64,000 nucleotides of DNA, from positions 31,115,827 through 31,179,826 of the forward strand of contig CM064512.1 in the NCBI GenBank assembly GCA_032716605.1. Reading direction: 5' to 3'. Below the pieces are notes generated by a model. That model saw only the letters and a list, made by a program, of their open reading frames with translations, was not told the origin of the DNA and did no database searches. The stretch is from Paralithodes platypus (taxonomy: Eukaryota > Arthropoda > Malacostraca > Decapoda > Lithodidae). Position numbers and translations under genes: made by a program. Each line of letters starts with the position of its first letter. Within the stretch, counting starts at the first letter, position 1. This document shows positions 1 through 10,663 of this stretch, one piece after another.

Positions 1-249
1 ATTCCTTTGATTATCTGATTAATTCTAAAGCACCTTACTAATCTGTCCATTATATAACTTTCGCTATGCCTGCTGTATGCTTGAGTTTTGTGTTGAGTTG
101 GAGTTGTCTATAGTCTGTGGTGATGAAGCATCGTCTGTTGGTTATTAAGTTATAAGTGTAAACCTCACTGCAATATTAGAAACATTACACATACACTCCA
201 CCTCCAAATTCGCACAAACTGAAATAATTGTATACTTTGTCAGCCGCCT
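1..249. other. Unannotated flank
   Basis: No open frame, repeat end or RNA gene is recognisable in this AT-rich stretch. It is the left flank of the TTAA element that begins at 250. Confidence 0.5.
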
Positions 250-608
250 TTAACCCTTATTTAGCGGGCTAGGCGGTATATTTGACCGTGCCGCCCAGCG
301 GGGTTTTTTTTTAACATAAATGGGGTTGTTTCCGTGCTCTTTTTCATGAATAAATAAGACCCAGAGCGTAATACAAGTATGTATCTCTGAAAGGGCGTAA
401 ATAGAGCTTTCCAAAGACACCCGAACCATCCTTCTACGATCACTGGTTGTCTTGCAACGATCGTACAACCGAAGGGCAAAAACGGTAAAATACAGCAATT
501 TCTATATATAATTACGTATGTAGCGAGGGAGTGAGGGTGCATGTAAGTGGAGTAAATCTCAGTAGATCCACGGCGGCCGTGGCGAGCGGTCAGGAGGTAA
601 AGGGGAGG

Positions 609-672
609 TGTGGTGGAGTGGTGCCACTGGCCTGGTAATCCAAAGGTCCCGGGTTCAAATCCCGATGTATCA
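609..672 (+). repeat. tRNA-derived SINE head inside the T1 element
   Basis: The stretch has a Pol III promoter-like layout: an A-box-like GTGGAGTGGTGCC near 617 and a B-box-like GGTTCAAATCC near 652. It cannot be a tRNA gene, since no cloverleaf with an anticodon stem and acceptor arm can be drawn. It differs from the SINE heads at 8521 and 45254. Its 3' boundary is unclear. Confidence 0.5.
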
Positions 673-894
673 ATGGGAAGATATTATTGGGATGGAATTT
701 GTGCTGTACCTGGTATCAGTGCATTACCACAAGCCCACCGAAACGTCAATAAAATACCCTCCTTGTTCCCTGATTAAATAGCACTGTATGAATATTCCCA
801 TATTCAAAATATGCTATAGGGGTGCAATGCCTGGTGAGTTATCTGCTCAACAGGTGGCATTGTGTGTTGTAAGTGTGAGAGTCCGAGTGTAGGG

Positions 895-1030
895 GGTGAG
901 ACAGTGAAGCATGGGAACGAGGTGGCTTCAGAGATGGGGTCATTTCGGGCCATGAGTGAGCACCGTGCCTCATGTGAAGGCAAGATGGCAGGTGCTCGTT
1001 GTACTCTACGTGCTTCACTGTCTCACTCCC
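895..1030. repeat. Inverted repeat within the T1 element
   Basis: GAGACAGTGAAGCA near 898-911 is matched in reverse complement by TGCTTCACTGTCTC near 1011-1024, enclosing about 100 bases. A third, partial copy of the arm (GGCTTCACTG) follows at about 1048. It may be the remnant of a small fold-back insertion. A run of about 20 A at 1130-1150 follows. Confidence 0.45.
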
Positions 1031-1289
1031 TAGACTGGAACAAGACCTCACGGGCTTCACTGTTCATTGTAAAGCGGTGAATGTTAAGGCTCTCAGCCTA
1101 TGCCCGAGAGGAAGTAAGTTGGAATATAGAAAAAAAAAAAAAAAAAAAAATCTACACTCCTCCCACCGCTCCGCTCTCTCTCAGAGAACATTATGTGCTC
1201 AAAATTGAACTCGACAATAGCCGTGACCCACCACATAGGCCACATTTATTTAACTCGACAATAGCCGGGTGCCGCCAGTTAAGGGTTAA

Positions 1290-1964
1290 ACTTGCCTGCA
1301 ACTGTACCAATGCATACGTTTTAGTCCATCAGCTAATGTAAGGAAAATGGAGGTTGATGAAATTTGTTATAGAATCTTGGCAAATGGATTTAAATTATTC
1401 TAAATAATGTTATGAACATAAAAAACACATGTTGCCATTTTTTCCATTTGATCCCAGGGTGATTTTCAGGCCTATATAGGTTTTGCGCCTACCCGGTGAA
1501 GTACAAATTTGATTTGTTCAACTAATTTTGTTATAATCACTAGTAGAGGCATTTAAATGAGCCACATATTTAGAATAAGTATGTATATTAATATTTTAAT
1601 ATTTTCCCATAAGATTTCTGGTCCATTATGATAATATTCTTTATAATTATAATTAACAGTAATTATTAAGGTACCCCCTTACAACTATGTACCAACCAAA
1701 TCACCTAAGATACTTTCACAGTGAAATTAGATGTTTAAACAACTAAGACATTATTAGCCCATCGTTGTAACTGACCATGAAGGACTCCAGTGTGGTATTT
1801 TCCCAGAAAGGGCCGGGCCGGCCAACAGAATCAAGCTCCACTCTGTCAGAGAACAAACTGCGCAATGACGATTCACTGAATAGGAGACTGACACGATCTC
1901 ACGTCAGTTCGTTTAACTGAGATATATGCTTCTGCTGACAAGATACCAAATATGATGGATAGCA
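1290..1964. other. Intergenic stretch without recognised features
   Basis: AT-rich sequence with no coding frame, repeat terminus or RNA gene that I can support. Confidence 0.5.
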
Positions 1965-4776
1965 TGGTAGGGCAGCTTCAAAGCCAGAACCGGTTAACAA
2001 CTGCAGAAGTGAAGACCTTGGAAAATCAATCAAGAAGATTGTGGAGGCCAGTGGCAATGAAGTGTGGAAGCTGAATATGGCTGACATCCTTGCAGAGGAA
2101 GACTTGCTCTCCAGGGACATTAAGTACCTTAAAAGCTGCCACACAACGCACTTGCAGCATTATGTACAAGCACCTGAAAAACCTAGCACAAGGGATAAGC
2201 ACCCCTTCACTGATGAAAACACGACCGAATTCATTTCAGCTGAAATTAAGTTAATCGCTGAACTACATGAGCGCATGGATCAAGGAGACATCATCATACT
2301 GAATGATGTGGCCACATCATACAGAAATATGATGGACGATCATGGAGTTCACAACAGGAGGTTAACTCGTCAGATACTCTTAGAGAAAATCCAGCAAAAC
2401 ATCACAGATTTCGTAATCACTGATGCAAGAGGGAAGAAGCCAGCAATCATACATTCCAAGAAAGCTGGTCGGTCTGCCAGGCATTCCAGGAGAGAGACAT
2501 AGAAGGAGACATGAACACAATCTTCCAGTGCACGAAAATCATCCGAAAAGCTGTCCTACGTTCAAGGAGAGAGTGTCTATGGTCTCTTGATGGTTCACTG
2601 GTCGGATGCAGTGAAATGGGTGAACCAGCTGAATTGATAGCGCTGACTAGGTGGATCTTGCAAGGAGCAAAAGCTGCAACATCTGAGACACGTAAACAGC
2701 AGCTGCACAACTCGTGCCTGATTCTGTCTCAGCCAGTAATACAGACAGAAAGACAAATGACGTTGACCCCTGTATCATCGGAATCCACGTTCCACAACAT
2801 GTTCGAAAGTCCATATGCTATTGGACTCTCACTCTACATGTACCACAACTTCATAAGTCAAAAGGCAGTATCACTGGTGAGCCAGTGTGGAGCTGGGGTC
2901 TCGCTTGGCCGTGTTATAAAAATATGTAACACCATTGCCAATGCCATCTCTAAAAATATCAGACAATATGACGTGTATGTGCCACCAGGCCTTCTACGGA
3001 ACAAAAAAATCCGTGCCTCCACGGACAACATCGCCAAGAAAGTTGACACACCAGATGGAAAAGGCAGTTTCCATGGAATGGCCCTTGGAGTGTACCAGCG
3101 CTCAGGTCAGGGTGAAACAGTGTTAGGCCCAGTGGAGATCAAGAGTCAGAGCCCAACATCTGAGGAGCTACAAGATGTATTACCAGCTGTCACTAAGATG
3201 GTTGCACGTACGCTCGAGGGAAATCCAACGCCCATAACAAGTCCACAACACCCCAACTACAAGATGGGAGTGTATGATAAAAAGGAGTACAAAGGAAATC
3301 AAGCAACAACAGATCTAGTGACCCTTCTAGGCTGCTTGTCCTCCAAAACACTGAGGATCAAGTGTCCAAACAGTGGTTTAGAGTGGGTAAGGGAACATTG
3401 GAAAGGGAACTACTGCCCTGCCACTAACGTGGCAGGACTAGGAAGTTAGTAGGGGACATATGGGTTAGTAACTGAGGGGAGGATAAAATAAAGTTATTCA
3501 TTTACAAACGCAGTCAGTCGCGGGTTTGATGAGAGATATTTGTCTATGCGGAATTTAAATGAATCAACGGTGCTGCAGTCTATAACGTCTCGGGGAAGCC
3601 CATTCCACAAGTTGACAGTATATCACAGTATCTCACAGACCAATGACTTTGGGTGGCTGGTGGCACATTTCTGCAATAGAGACAGTGGTCGACAGGTTGG
3701 CTCAGAAGCACACTATCACAGAGTGAGGAACCAGAAGAAACCACAACTGAGAAAGCGGAGGAAGAACAGTGTGTACCTGTTTGGTCTGCACATTTCTCAC
3801 AAGCAACGACACCAAGGATTCACTTACTCTGTACCTAGCTGAGCAACTCATAGGTGCTAGCACTACTGCAAAGTTGATGCGTGCGATGCGCCAGAGTGCG
3901 ATGATGAACTTTGAATGCCGTCACTACCGGGGTCAGCACACAAGCGGAGGCAGACACTCTAATGATTCTACATGCTGCAGAAGGTGCAAGATCAGACTTG
4001 TAGCACATATATATTCACAAGACACATATATGCTCCTCTTGGGTCTTTGCAGGGTGCCATATCTTAGCAGCAAAACAGCACTGATCATGGGCACCGGAGA
4101 GCGCCGTCACAAGGTTATGCTGAAACCCATCTATAAGGAACTTGACCAGGAGAAAGCAGTTACTTTAATCAACTGGCATTCACTAACTGGATGCGACACT
4201 ACAGGGCACATGCAAGGAAAGGGCAAAAAGGGATGCTTCATAGCATTCCTTGTTGCACATCCTCCTGTGGTTGCTGCAATTGCTGATCTGGGTGTGGGTG
4301 CAGAACCATCTGCTGAAGTAGTCAGGGGATGTGAAGAATTCCTCTTTAGACTCTTCTGCCCCAAGTATCTGCACATCACACAGGCAAATGCTCTCAGATG
4401 GCACCTCTTCAAACTGCTGAAACCTGACCAGGGAGTGGACAAACTACCACCTACCTCTGGTGCATGGCTGGAGCACATGCGGCACGCACACCTGCAGGCA
4501 AACATTTGGTCTCAGGACCTTGTCCTACATCCAACCACATCCGACCCATTGACACTTGGGTGGCAGAAAGAGGATGACAGGCTGATGTCAGTGTAGAACA
4601 AGGAACCACCAGCATCAGATGCAGTTCTGCAACTTGCTAGATGCAACTGTGGTTCCATCAGGGTTCAGTCAAGCAAGACATGTTCACGCAAATGTTCCTA
4701 CAGATCTAACAATCTGGTCTGTACAGAACTCTGCAACTGTCAAGGAGATGAGGACAAGTGCCAGAACACACAATAA
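1965..4776 (+). pseudogene. Decayed orphan repeat-associated protein family with Cys-rich C-terminus
   Basis: Three plus-strand blocks read as one protein family broken by frameshifts, a stop and an insertion: about 1965-2502, 2511-3430 and about 3660-4776. The middle block contains STDNIAKKVDTPDGKGSFHG. The third contains YSQDTYMLLLGL, then TGERRHKV and LTGCDTTGHMQGKGKKG. An in-frame TAG at 4594-4596 precedes a cysteine-rich tail (CNC, CSRKC, CTELCNC, CQN) at about 4630-4764, ending with TAA at 4774-4776. I recall this layout from many unnamed proteins repeated in cnidarian, mollusc and crustacean genomes. The D-T...L-L-L block followed by GCDTT recalls PIN/FEN-type nucleases, which is inference. 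The function is unknown, and a transposon origin is plausible but unproven. Confidence 0.6.
3494..3640 (-). mobile_element. Non-LTR retrotransposon RT C-terminal fragment
   Basis: On the minus strand this reads NLWNGLPRDVIDCSTVDSF and continues to a TAA at 3494-3496. The LWNxLP...V...S.FK.R.DK.L pattern is the usual extreme C-terminus of jockey/CR1-type LINE reverse transcriptases. The fragment lies between blocks 2 and 3 of the orphan protein pseudogene and probably interrupted it. No clear TSD was found. A related fragment on the plus strand lies at 45540-45640. Confidence 0.6.
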
Positions 4777-5458
4777 CCTGCCTCTGAAGAGGACTCTGAA
4801 GATGAGTGAAGAGTATGTGCCTTGGACTTCGGAAAGTAATTCCAAGTACATACTCACACTTATGTAGGCTACATGCTCAATGCTCATTAACTTTAAGGGT
4901 GGATCATACTGTATTTAATGCACTGGACTTAAAAACAGATTCTTAATTGTGAGAAGGGTCCATGACACACTTGCACAGGCACATATTGAAATTTCAGACA
5001 TGTATGAGTACATAGGAACAATGTTATGGACTCTCACAATGGAGCTTTTGGGAGGTGGAAAATATTTAATTTTTGTTTTGCCCCAAATGCCTTAAATGGC
5101 ATATAAACCAACATTATTCACTTATATTGACTTGTGTTCATATTAAAAAATTATGTCATACTGATCCTTTTGAAGGGTCATATGCTTGGGTTTGTAAAAT
5201 TAATAATTTACGGTAGTATTTTTCTTGTAGTTTTTAAGTCTATCTATTGTATAGTGAAAATGACACTGGGACCAAACAGAAAAAATTGCAACAACATTTG
5301 TACTGCTCTATTATGCATTTGAAGGTAATTGAACTCTGTTGCAAAGATTCTATACAAACAAATGTGTCCTTACATTAGCTGACGGACTATGTGCTCACTC
5401 CATACATCACTCGATCTTCACTGGTAGGATTTTTCTAGTTTTCTTTATTTAAGTTTAG
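4777..5458. other. Intergenic stretch
   Basis: 3' flank of the orphan pseudogene. AT-rich, with only short frames that have no recognisable similarity. Confidence 0.5.
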
Positions 5459-5470
5459 GATACCTTCGAC

Positions 5471-5688
5471 TAAGAGAATGACTAACTAAGAGGGTGTACG
5501 AGAGTGAGGTGGAGGGACAGAGAGGGAGAGGTAGACCGAATGAGAGGTGGAAGGATGGAGTGAGGAAGTACATGAACGAAGGCGGTGCTGGTTGGGGGGA
5601 GGGGCGTCGACTGACTGGGGACAGAGGTCCATGGGGGTGGTTCGTTCGTGGCCACCCCTTCGGGGATCACGGCGTCAGGCAATAGATA
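5471..5688 (+). mobile_element. 5'-truncated RTE-like LINE, 3' end only
   Basis: This 218-bp fragment matches the 3' end of the RTE-like element at 32616-34016, from the end of its RT frame (AAGAGGGTGTACGAGAG) through GTCAGGCAATAGATAGA. It ends in a GATA-type tail. It is flanked by a perfect 12-bp direct repeat, GATACCTTCGAC (5459-5470 and 5689-5700). Target-primed reverse transcription produces exactly this: 5' truncation, a simple-repeat tail and a TSD of variable length. Confidence 0.8.
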
Positions 5689-5731
5689 GATACCTTCGAC
5701 CAATCAGGATCCCTTTTAAGATATGTATGTA

Positions 5732-5798
5732 CACAGGCACCTGAGTAGATGCTCGTGCTTTTATACTGGTATCTATATGTATGTACTGTATGTATATA

Positions 5799-5863
<65 letters not shown>

Positions 5864-6100
5864 GGTATATCAGTCTTTCCCTCTTCCTATGACTTAAATT
5901 GATGCAATCTCTGTGTGTCCAGGCATTTTAGCTCGAACGTCCCTTGATTTCGGCCCTGTCACTCTTTGAAATCTGGGGGAGGCACTCGCTGCATGCCTTT
6001 TGTCTCCCTCATTCACATAGAAAACAAAAATATATATATATACAGTATATATACATATAGATACCTGTATAAAAGCATGAGCATCAACTCAGGCGCCTGT
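5732..6100. mobile_element. hAT-like fold-back MITE with captured LINE 3' fragment
   Basis: Terminal arms of about 45-50 bases are inverted copies: CACAGGCACCTGAGTAGATG on the left and CATCAACTCAGGCGCCTGTG on the right. The flanks TGTATGTA and GGTATGTG agree at 6 of 8 positions, compatible with an 8-bp hAT-type duplication. The interior is an (AT)n tract (about 5800-5860) and about 155 bases (5873-6027) that are the reverse complement of the jockey-like RT tail at 47570-47735. They include the plus-strand reading SVFPSSYDLN. The same arms without this interior form the palindrome at 8157-8258. Confidence 0.65.
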
Positions 6101-6103
6101 GGT

Positions 6104-6170
6104 ATGTGGTAACCCAGGTTTAAATCCCGGTAGGATCATATGCTTTCATTAATTTCATTGAGAGGTGTTT
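6104..6170 (+). repeat. SINE fragment with tRNA-like B box
   Basis: The segment reads TATGTGGTAACCCAGGTTTA, then AATCCCGG and a tail ending GAGAGGTGTTT. The same arrangement follows at 8560-8628. Only the B-box half is present, directly abutting the right end of the fold-back MITE. Confidence 0.55.
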
Positions 6171-6502
6171 AGAGGTAAATTAATTAAATATTAGATTATT
6201 ACATGTACCAGTATATAAAATTATCAATTGGTAGCGGTATGGTAGTGTATTGCAAAGCAAATTTAATACCATATGCCACATTACTGTACTGTACTTAGGT
6301 GACTACATTATTGAAACATTTGACTGTTTATAGTACAGTACTGTACTTGAAATATATACCCTGTAATGCTTAATGTAAATATTATAGTAATTACATATGT
6401 AGGAGTATTTTTATATATATAAGCGAATCTAAGATATTTTACCAGTACCGGTACCAGTATGGTGTTACTGTACACATAACGGACACCCGAGTAGATACAC
6501 TC

Positions 6503-6610
6503 TTAACCTCTAAAGGGCGATAGGCTTCACGGAAGTATCTGTATAGCGTACGCAAATGGCCCCACGGAAGTATCTGTATAGCCTACGCTATAGACCTCAC
6601 GGAAGACAGC
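6503..6610. repeat. Putative TTAA-element terminus with tandem motif couplet
   Basis: TTAACCTCTAAAGGGCG begins at 6503, followed by two near-identical 26-mers beginning CACGGAAGTATCTGTATAGC (6528-6553 and 6563-6588) and a third partial copy at 6598. The layout copies that of the other TTAA ends in this window. I could not find the opposite terminus, so this may be a truncated or decayed member of a separate family. Confidence 0.4.
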
Positions 6611-7226
6611 CCATGAAAATATACCGGTGCCCCAAAAACTGTCCACTGGCACTGAAAGCAATACTGTACCTATGTGATTAGGTAGTATAACAATTTTCCA
6701 GTACTTCCTTCCTCTCCCCTACATGTGTCCCAAGTCCCAACCCCCCCTGCCCCTCCCTCCTCAAGTATTGGTTATTATTCCTCTTATTTTTGTGATTCCT
6801 CTCTTTTTGCACACAAAATATGGTGAATCACTCTCCCTCCTCCCCTTCACATTCACCTAAGAGAGCTGAGGGGCAAGTGTGCCTCGAACACTCTTAGCAA
6901 GCAGACATATGTTGCATGCTCTCTCTCGCCTTACTTGAATGCCCGTGTACAGGATATTTTGTTGATTTATACATTTTTGACATACTGTAGCCTACTGTAA
7001 TTGAATAATAATCACTATCACATACCTCTTTTTGTGATTGCTCTGATGTTACGATGATTTTCAATTATACAGTACAGTATATTAATTTTAAAATCTTGGC
7101 ATTCATACTATGCAAAAAGATAGCCTACTGTAGTAGTTTTTCATTAAGTACCGGTATATATATATGTATATATATATATAGCCTACCAGTATATACGGTA
7201 TAGTATCACTTACCATACTGAGGTAG

Positions 7227-8089
7227 TTAACCCGGGAACTGCAGGGAGACTCTTAAGAGTTCCCAGGCAGACTGCGGGAAGACTCTGAAGAGTAAGGGAA
7301 AACAAAAATCCATTTAACCCTCTCACGACCATAGGACGCAGAGGTTGCCAGATTAGCAATAAGAAATAGATTACTCTCACTGTTATAATTACCTCTCCAA
7401 ACTTAGTTTTCTGCCCACAGCTAACTCAAAGACAACTGCAGAGGTTGAAGTAAACAAACTAAAGGTTTATAGATACCCCTGACAGTAACAAAGGCTTTAA
7501 AGTATCCCTAATAGGCTCAAAAATTGTGTCAGGATGTGAGAGGGTTAAAACCCCCCAAAAAACTTTGTTTTTATTTTATTTTATTTTTTTATTTTTTGTT
7601 TTGCCCTTGGGCCATGCCAAATATCACTCCTCCACCTCCCCTCCTTCCCCACTTTCCTCCCCTCCTTCAGTTATCACCTATTTTCCCTGATTTTCCCTTA
7701 TTCTGTGGTCTATTTTCGTGCTAACATTAGCGAGTTGGTAGCAGGGCGTTGTCATCACAGTTACCAAGCGTGGGAAAGAGCGAGAGAGAGACTATTGCAT
7801 AACAGTGTCTCTCCAGACAAGGGGAGGGGAGGAGGACAGGGAGGTTGCCTCAGCCATACATTATGTAACTCCCGGCCTGTATCGCCGATTTTGACCATCC
7901 AAACACTGTTTCCACTTGTTTTATTGTTGTAACAGGTTAATACCTTTATAATCAACCTATAATAGGCGCATATGGATAAGTATTAATGCTATTTATGGTA
8001 AAATAACGATGTTAGTGATGGGAACAGCTCAAATACGTCAGCACAGGAGTGTGGTGTCTCATACCCCCCATGCGCACTTCTTAGGTTAA
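7227..8089. mobile_element. TTAA-flanked non-autonomous element (family T2), interrupted copy
   Basis: TTAA at 7227-7230 and 8086-8089 bound a copy of the family that is also inserted in element A at 14731-15325. Both copies share the ends TTAACCCGGGAACTGC and GCGCACTTC...GGTTAA, and about 500 bases of interior (for example TATTTTCGTGCTAACATTAG). This copy is longer because another TTAA element sits inside it at 7314-7548. No coding capacity is seen. Confidence 0.75.
7314..7548. mobile_element. TTAA-flanked MITE (family T3) nested in T2
   Basis: The ends are TTAACCCTCTCACGACC and, in complement, TTAACCCTCTCACATCC: 15 of 17 positions match between opposite ends. It is 235 bp long and starts and ends with TTAA. 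It is absent at the corresponding place in the T2 copy at 14731-15325, which supports a clean later insertion. Confidence 0.75.
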
Positions 8090-8156
8090 TGAGCTGAAAA
8101 CCATAAGCACCTAGGGGGATGCTCGTTTTTCATATACTGTGGGTTGTAGGATGGAT

Positions 8157-8258
8157 CACAGGCGCCTGAGTAGATGCCCGTGCATCTATACAGGTATCTA
8201 TATGTATTATACATATAGATACCTGTATAGACGCACGAGCATCTACTCAGGTGCCTGT
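8157..8258. mobile_element. Near-perfect 102-bp palindromic fold-back element
   Basis: The two arms CACAGGCGCCTGAGTAGATG... and ...CATCTACTCAGGTGCCTGTG are inverted copies that meet at a centre near 8208, with a few mismatches. It is flanked by a perfect 8-bp repeat, GGATGGAT (8149-8156 and 8259-8266), sharing one G with the terminus. The 8-bp duplication and CAGG-type end suggest hAT mobilisation, which is inference. Confidence 0.75.
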
Positions 8259-8520
8259 GGATGGATATGGATTGGTAAGACTATATAGATCGTTCAATGG
8301 TTAGAGATTATCACACAATTTCTACCAGACTTTCAGATTATTTAGCATGTTAGTGTTGTTAATTATTAGTTTTGAATAGAGTTTACCATAAACACATAAT
8401 GAGTTCTTCTGCACAGTCATCAGATAATACTTTTGTTTTAGTTTATCAAACGTTTTTTGTACATAGGAGCATTCTGTGATTATCAAGATACTGTACAGAG
8501 CTATGATATCTGACACATAA

Positions 8521-8628
8521 CTGCCTTGATGGTGTAATGGTTAGTGTTTAAAATCTTTATGTGGTAACCCAGGTTCGAATCCCGGTGGATCACATGCTTA
8601 CTTTCATGAATTTCTTTGGGAGGTGTTT
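8521..8628 (+). repeat. tRNA-derived SINE
   Basis: A-box-like TGGTGTAATGG at 8529 and B-box-like GGTTCGAATCC at 8572 are followed by CGGTGGATCACATGCTT and a tail ending GGGAGGTGTTT. The 45254 copy shares both boxes and the tail. The A-B spacing is too irregular, and the acceptor pairing is absent, for a functional tRNA. Confidence 0.6.
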
Positions 8629-9069
8629 GGTGTTGGAGTAAAATTAATACAAATTTAATACCGGTATATGACATCAGTAATATAATATGTGTGTAAGTTT
8701 GAGAAAGGGCATTGCTCTATCAGTAATAAAGGCTCACATGGAGTAAATGATGGACTATTATTAATTAACCCTTGCTTTATCATCACAGTGCTACAGTAAT
8801 CCCAATTTCTTACATTGAGTTTTAGTTATGTTCCTGGAAACAGTAGCTATATAATGAGCTATGGACCATTAGGTATGGTACGGTACTAGCACAACTGGAA
8901 GAAGATGAAAAGGATGAACTAGGCCTAGTGAGGGTGAGAGAAGGTTGATGTTATCAGGAGGAAGGTCTTGAAGCGAGAGCGGGGTAGAAAAAGCTAGCTG
9001 AGCTTGCTGGTTATTCAGCGCATGCGCACTGCTTTGATAGGTAAGTAATTACCGTAATAATAATAGTTC

Positions 9070-9559
9070 TTAACCCCCTTATTTAGCGGCGAGCAACATA
9101 AGTCGAGTTAAATAAAGCTGGACTATGTGGCGGCGCTCGACATAACTCGAGTGGCAATTTCAGCACGTAATGTGGCTGAGAGAGAGAGACAAGTGGTGGC
9201 AGGAGACTAGCGAGCGTATGACTGCTCCAGACCACCGCGGCGAACCTACTGACACAAATCTCAGCTCCCTCCTCCCTCTCTCACTCGCTACATACTCAAT
9301 TATGTACCGAAAGTACCGAATTACCTGCTTTTTGCACTCGCGTTGCACGGTTATTGCAAGAAAACTATCCATCATACAAGGATCGTTATGGTGTCATTCG
9401 AAAGCTCTGTTTATGCCCTTTCAGGGATAGGTACTTGTTTTACGTTCTGGGTCATATTTAGGCATGAAAATGATCACGTAAACAGCCCTATTTTGGCTAA
9501 AAACACCCCGCTGTGCGGTACACATAAATAAACCGCATAGGCCGCTCGTAAGGTGTTAA
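9070..9559. mobile_element. TTAA-flanked MITE (family T1), 490 bp
   Basis: TTAA at 9070-9073 and 9556-9559 bound imperfect inverted ends, TTAACCCCCTTATTTAGCGGC and, in complement, TTAACACCTTACGAGCGGCC. In reverse complement it aligns with the outer parts of 250-1289. A motif couplet lies inside the left end: CATAAGTCGAG (about 9097) and CATAACTCGAG (about 9141), 44 bases apart. It has no transposase. Confidence 0.75.
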
Positions 9560-9807
9560 AGCTAGCGCATGCTAAGCCAGCTGAGGATAGCCCAATAAGG
9601 CCGATTAGGCGTATTTCCATTGGGGTCCTGTACTACTACCCCATCCCCTTGCTCATGAGGGCCGGTAACGACTCGGTGCTTGTGAAAAAACTTTACTGCG
9701 CCGAGCGTGGGCGCGATCCTGGAACCTTCTGGGTGGAAGACGCTAGTCACTACACCAGCTAACCGCTGTATATCATAATATTGTTGTACTGTATCTTAAT
9801 ACGAGAT

Positions 9808-9821
9808 ATTATATATATATA

Positions 9822-9867
<46 letters not shown>

Positions 9868-9930
9868 TATACAGTATATATATATATATTATATATATAT
9901 ACCGGTATACGGTATATATACGGTCTATAT
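9808..9930. repeat. (AT)n microsatellite
   Basis: Long alternating AT/TA tracts with short interruptions such as CCTATACAG and CCGGTATACGG. Frames translated through it (IYIYIY) are artefacts. Confidence 0.9.
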
Positions 9931-10120
9931 TGGGAATGGATACAGGATAGGTTGAGGGGGGGATTTGCCCCCATTCACCCCTCCATGACTTAGACCTATT
10001 GAAATTAGCACCTATTTTGCCAGTAAGGGGCTTTAGGCCTAGGCTATAAATCGCACATATGTATTTCCAGTGGTCGAAACAAATTTAAATACGATCTTTG
10101 CAACATCCTTAGCCTATTCT

Positions 10121-10566
10121 TTAACCCGTACAGCCCCAGCGACGCGCCTGACGCGTCGGCGATGTATGTAACGCACAGCCCCAGAGACGCGCCTGGCGCG
10201 TCACCCTAATTGCGCCGACCGTAACCTCAGGTGTAGCCACTCAAGAGGGCTCAGATTTGTATGGGAACTGTGTACGTATCCCACGCAACCGTGCCGATGG
10301 TTGAAAACTCTCAAAGTCCACGTGCGTGCGCGCGAGCGCGCAAAAACCTGTTTTTTTGGGATAATTGCCTTCAATTTTTTACTCTTATAAAATCCGTTTT
10401 CGGGGGCTCTGTAGGACCATTTTTTAAGCTTTTTGAGCGGTTTTTCGTGGTTTTTCCTTCATTCCTAACCCATTCGCTATTGTTTCTGGAATAAAACCAT
10501 TTTTTGAAAACCGGCCGGGTTCTGGTGCGCAAACATTACAAAACTAGCCGGGGCTCCACGGGATAA
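10121..10566. mobile_element. TTAA-like MITE (family T4)
   Basis: The left end is TTAACCCGTACAGCCCCAGC. The complement of the right end is TTATCCCGTGGAGCCCCGGC, so the terminal inverted repeats match at most positions but the right TTAA has decayed to ATAA. Two copies of CAGCCCCAG(C/A)GACGCGCCT lie at 10131 and 10176. Each continues into a near-perfect palindrome (GACGCGCCTGGCGCGTC in the second). Confidence 0.55.
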
Positions 10567-10663
10567 TAGCCTTAGAATATCGAGAAATAATTAGTGGTAG
10601 GCTACCTTCGGGATTAAGTACCAAAACATCTGTGTTCAACTAATTTTGTAACATACACTATAG

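Larger units (their letters stand above)
250..1289. mobile_element. TTAA-flanked piggyBac-type non-autonomous element (family T1)
   Basis: The element is bounded by TTAA at 250-253 and 1286-1289. Its ends are imperfect terminal inverted repeats: TTAACCCTTATTTAGCGGGC on the left, and TTAACCCTTAACTGGCGGC as the complement of the right end. A TTAA target with TTAACC termini is the hallmark of the piggyBac superfamily. The left 300 bases resemble 51318-51675 and the complement of 9160-9559, so this is a multicopy family. Just inside the right end the 16-mer AACTCGACAATAGCCG occurs twice (1208-1223 and 1252-1267). The copy is longer than the 490-bp relative at 9070 because it carries a tRNA-like SINE and about 450 bases of other sequence. 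No transposase frame is present. Confidence 0.7.

Noticed and set aside
8572..8590. tRNA gene
   Set aside because: Only A-box- and B-box-like motifs are present. No complete cloverleaf can be formed, and three related copies share a non-tRNA tail, so it is a SINE.
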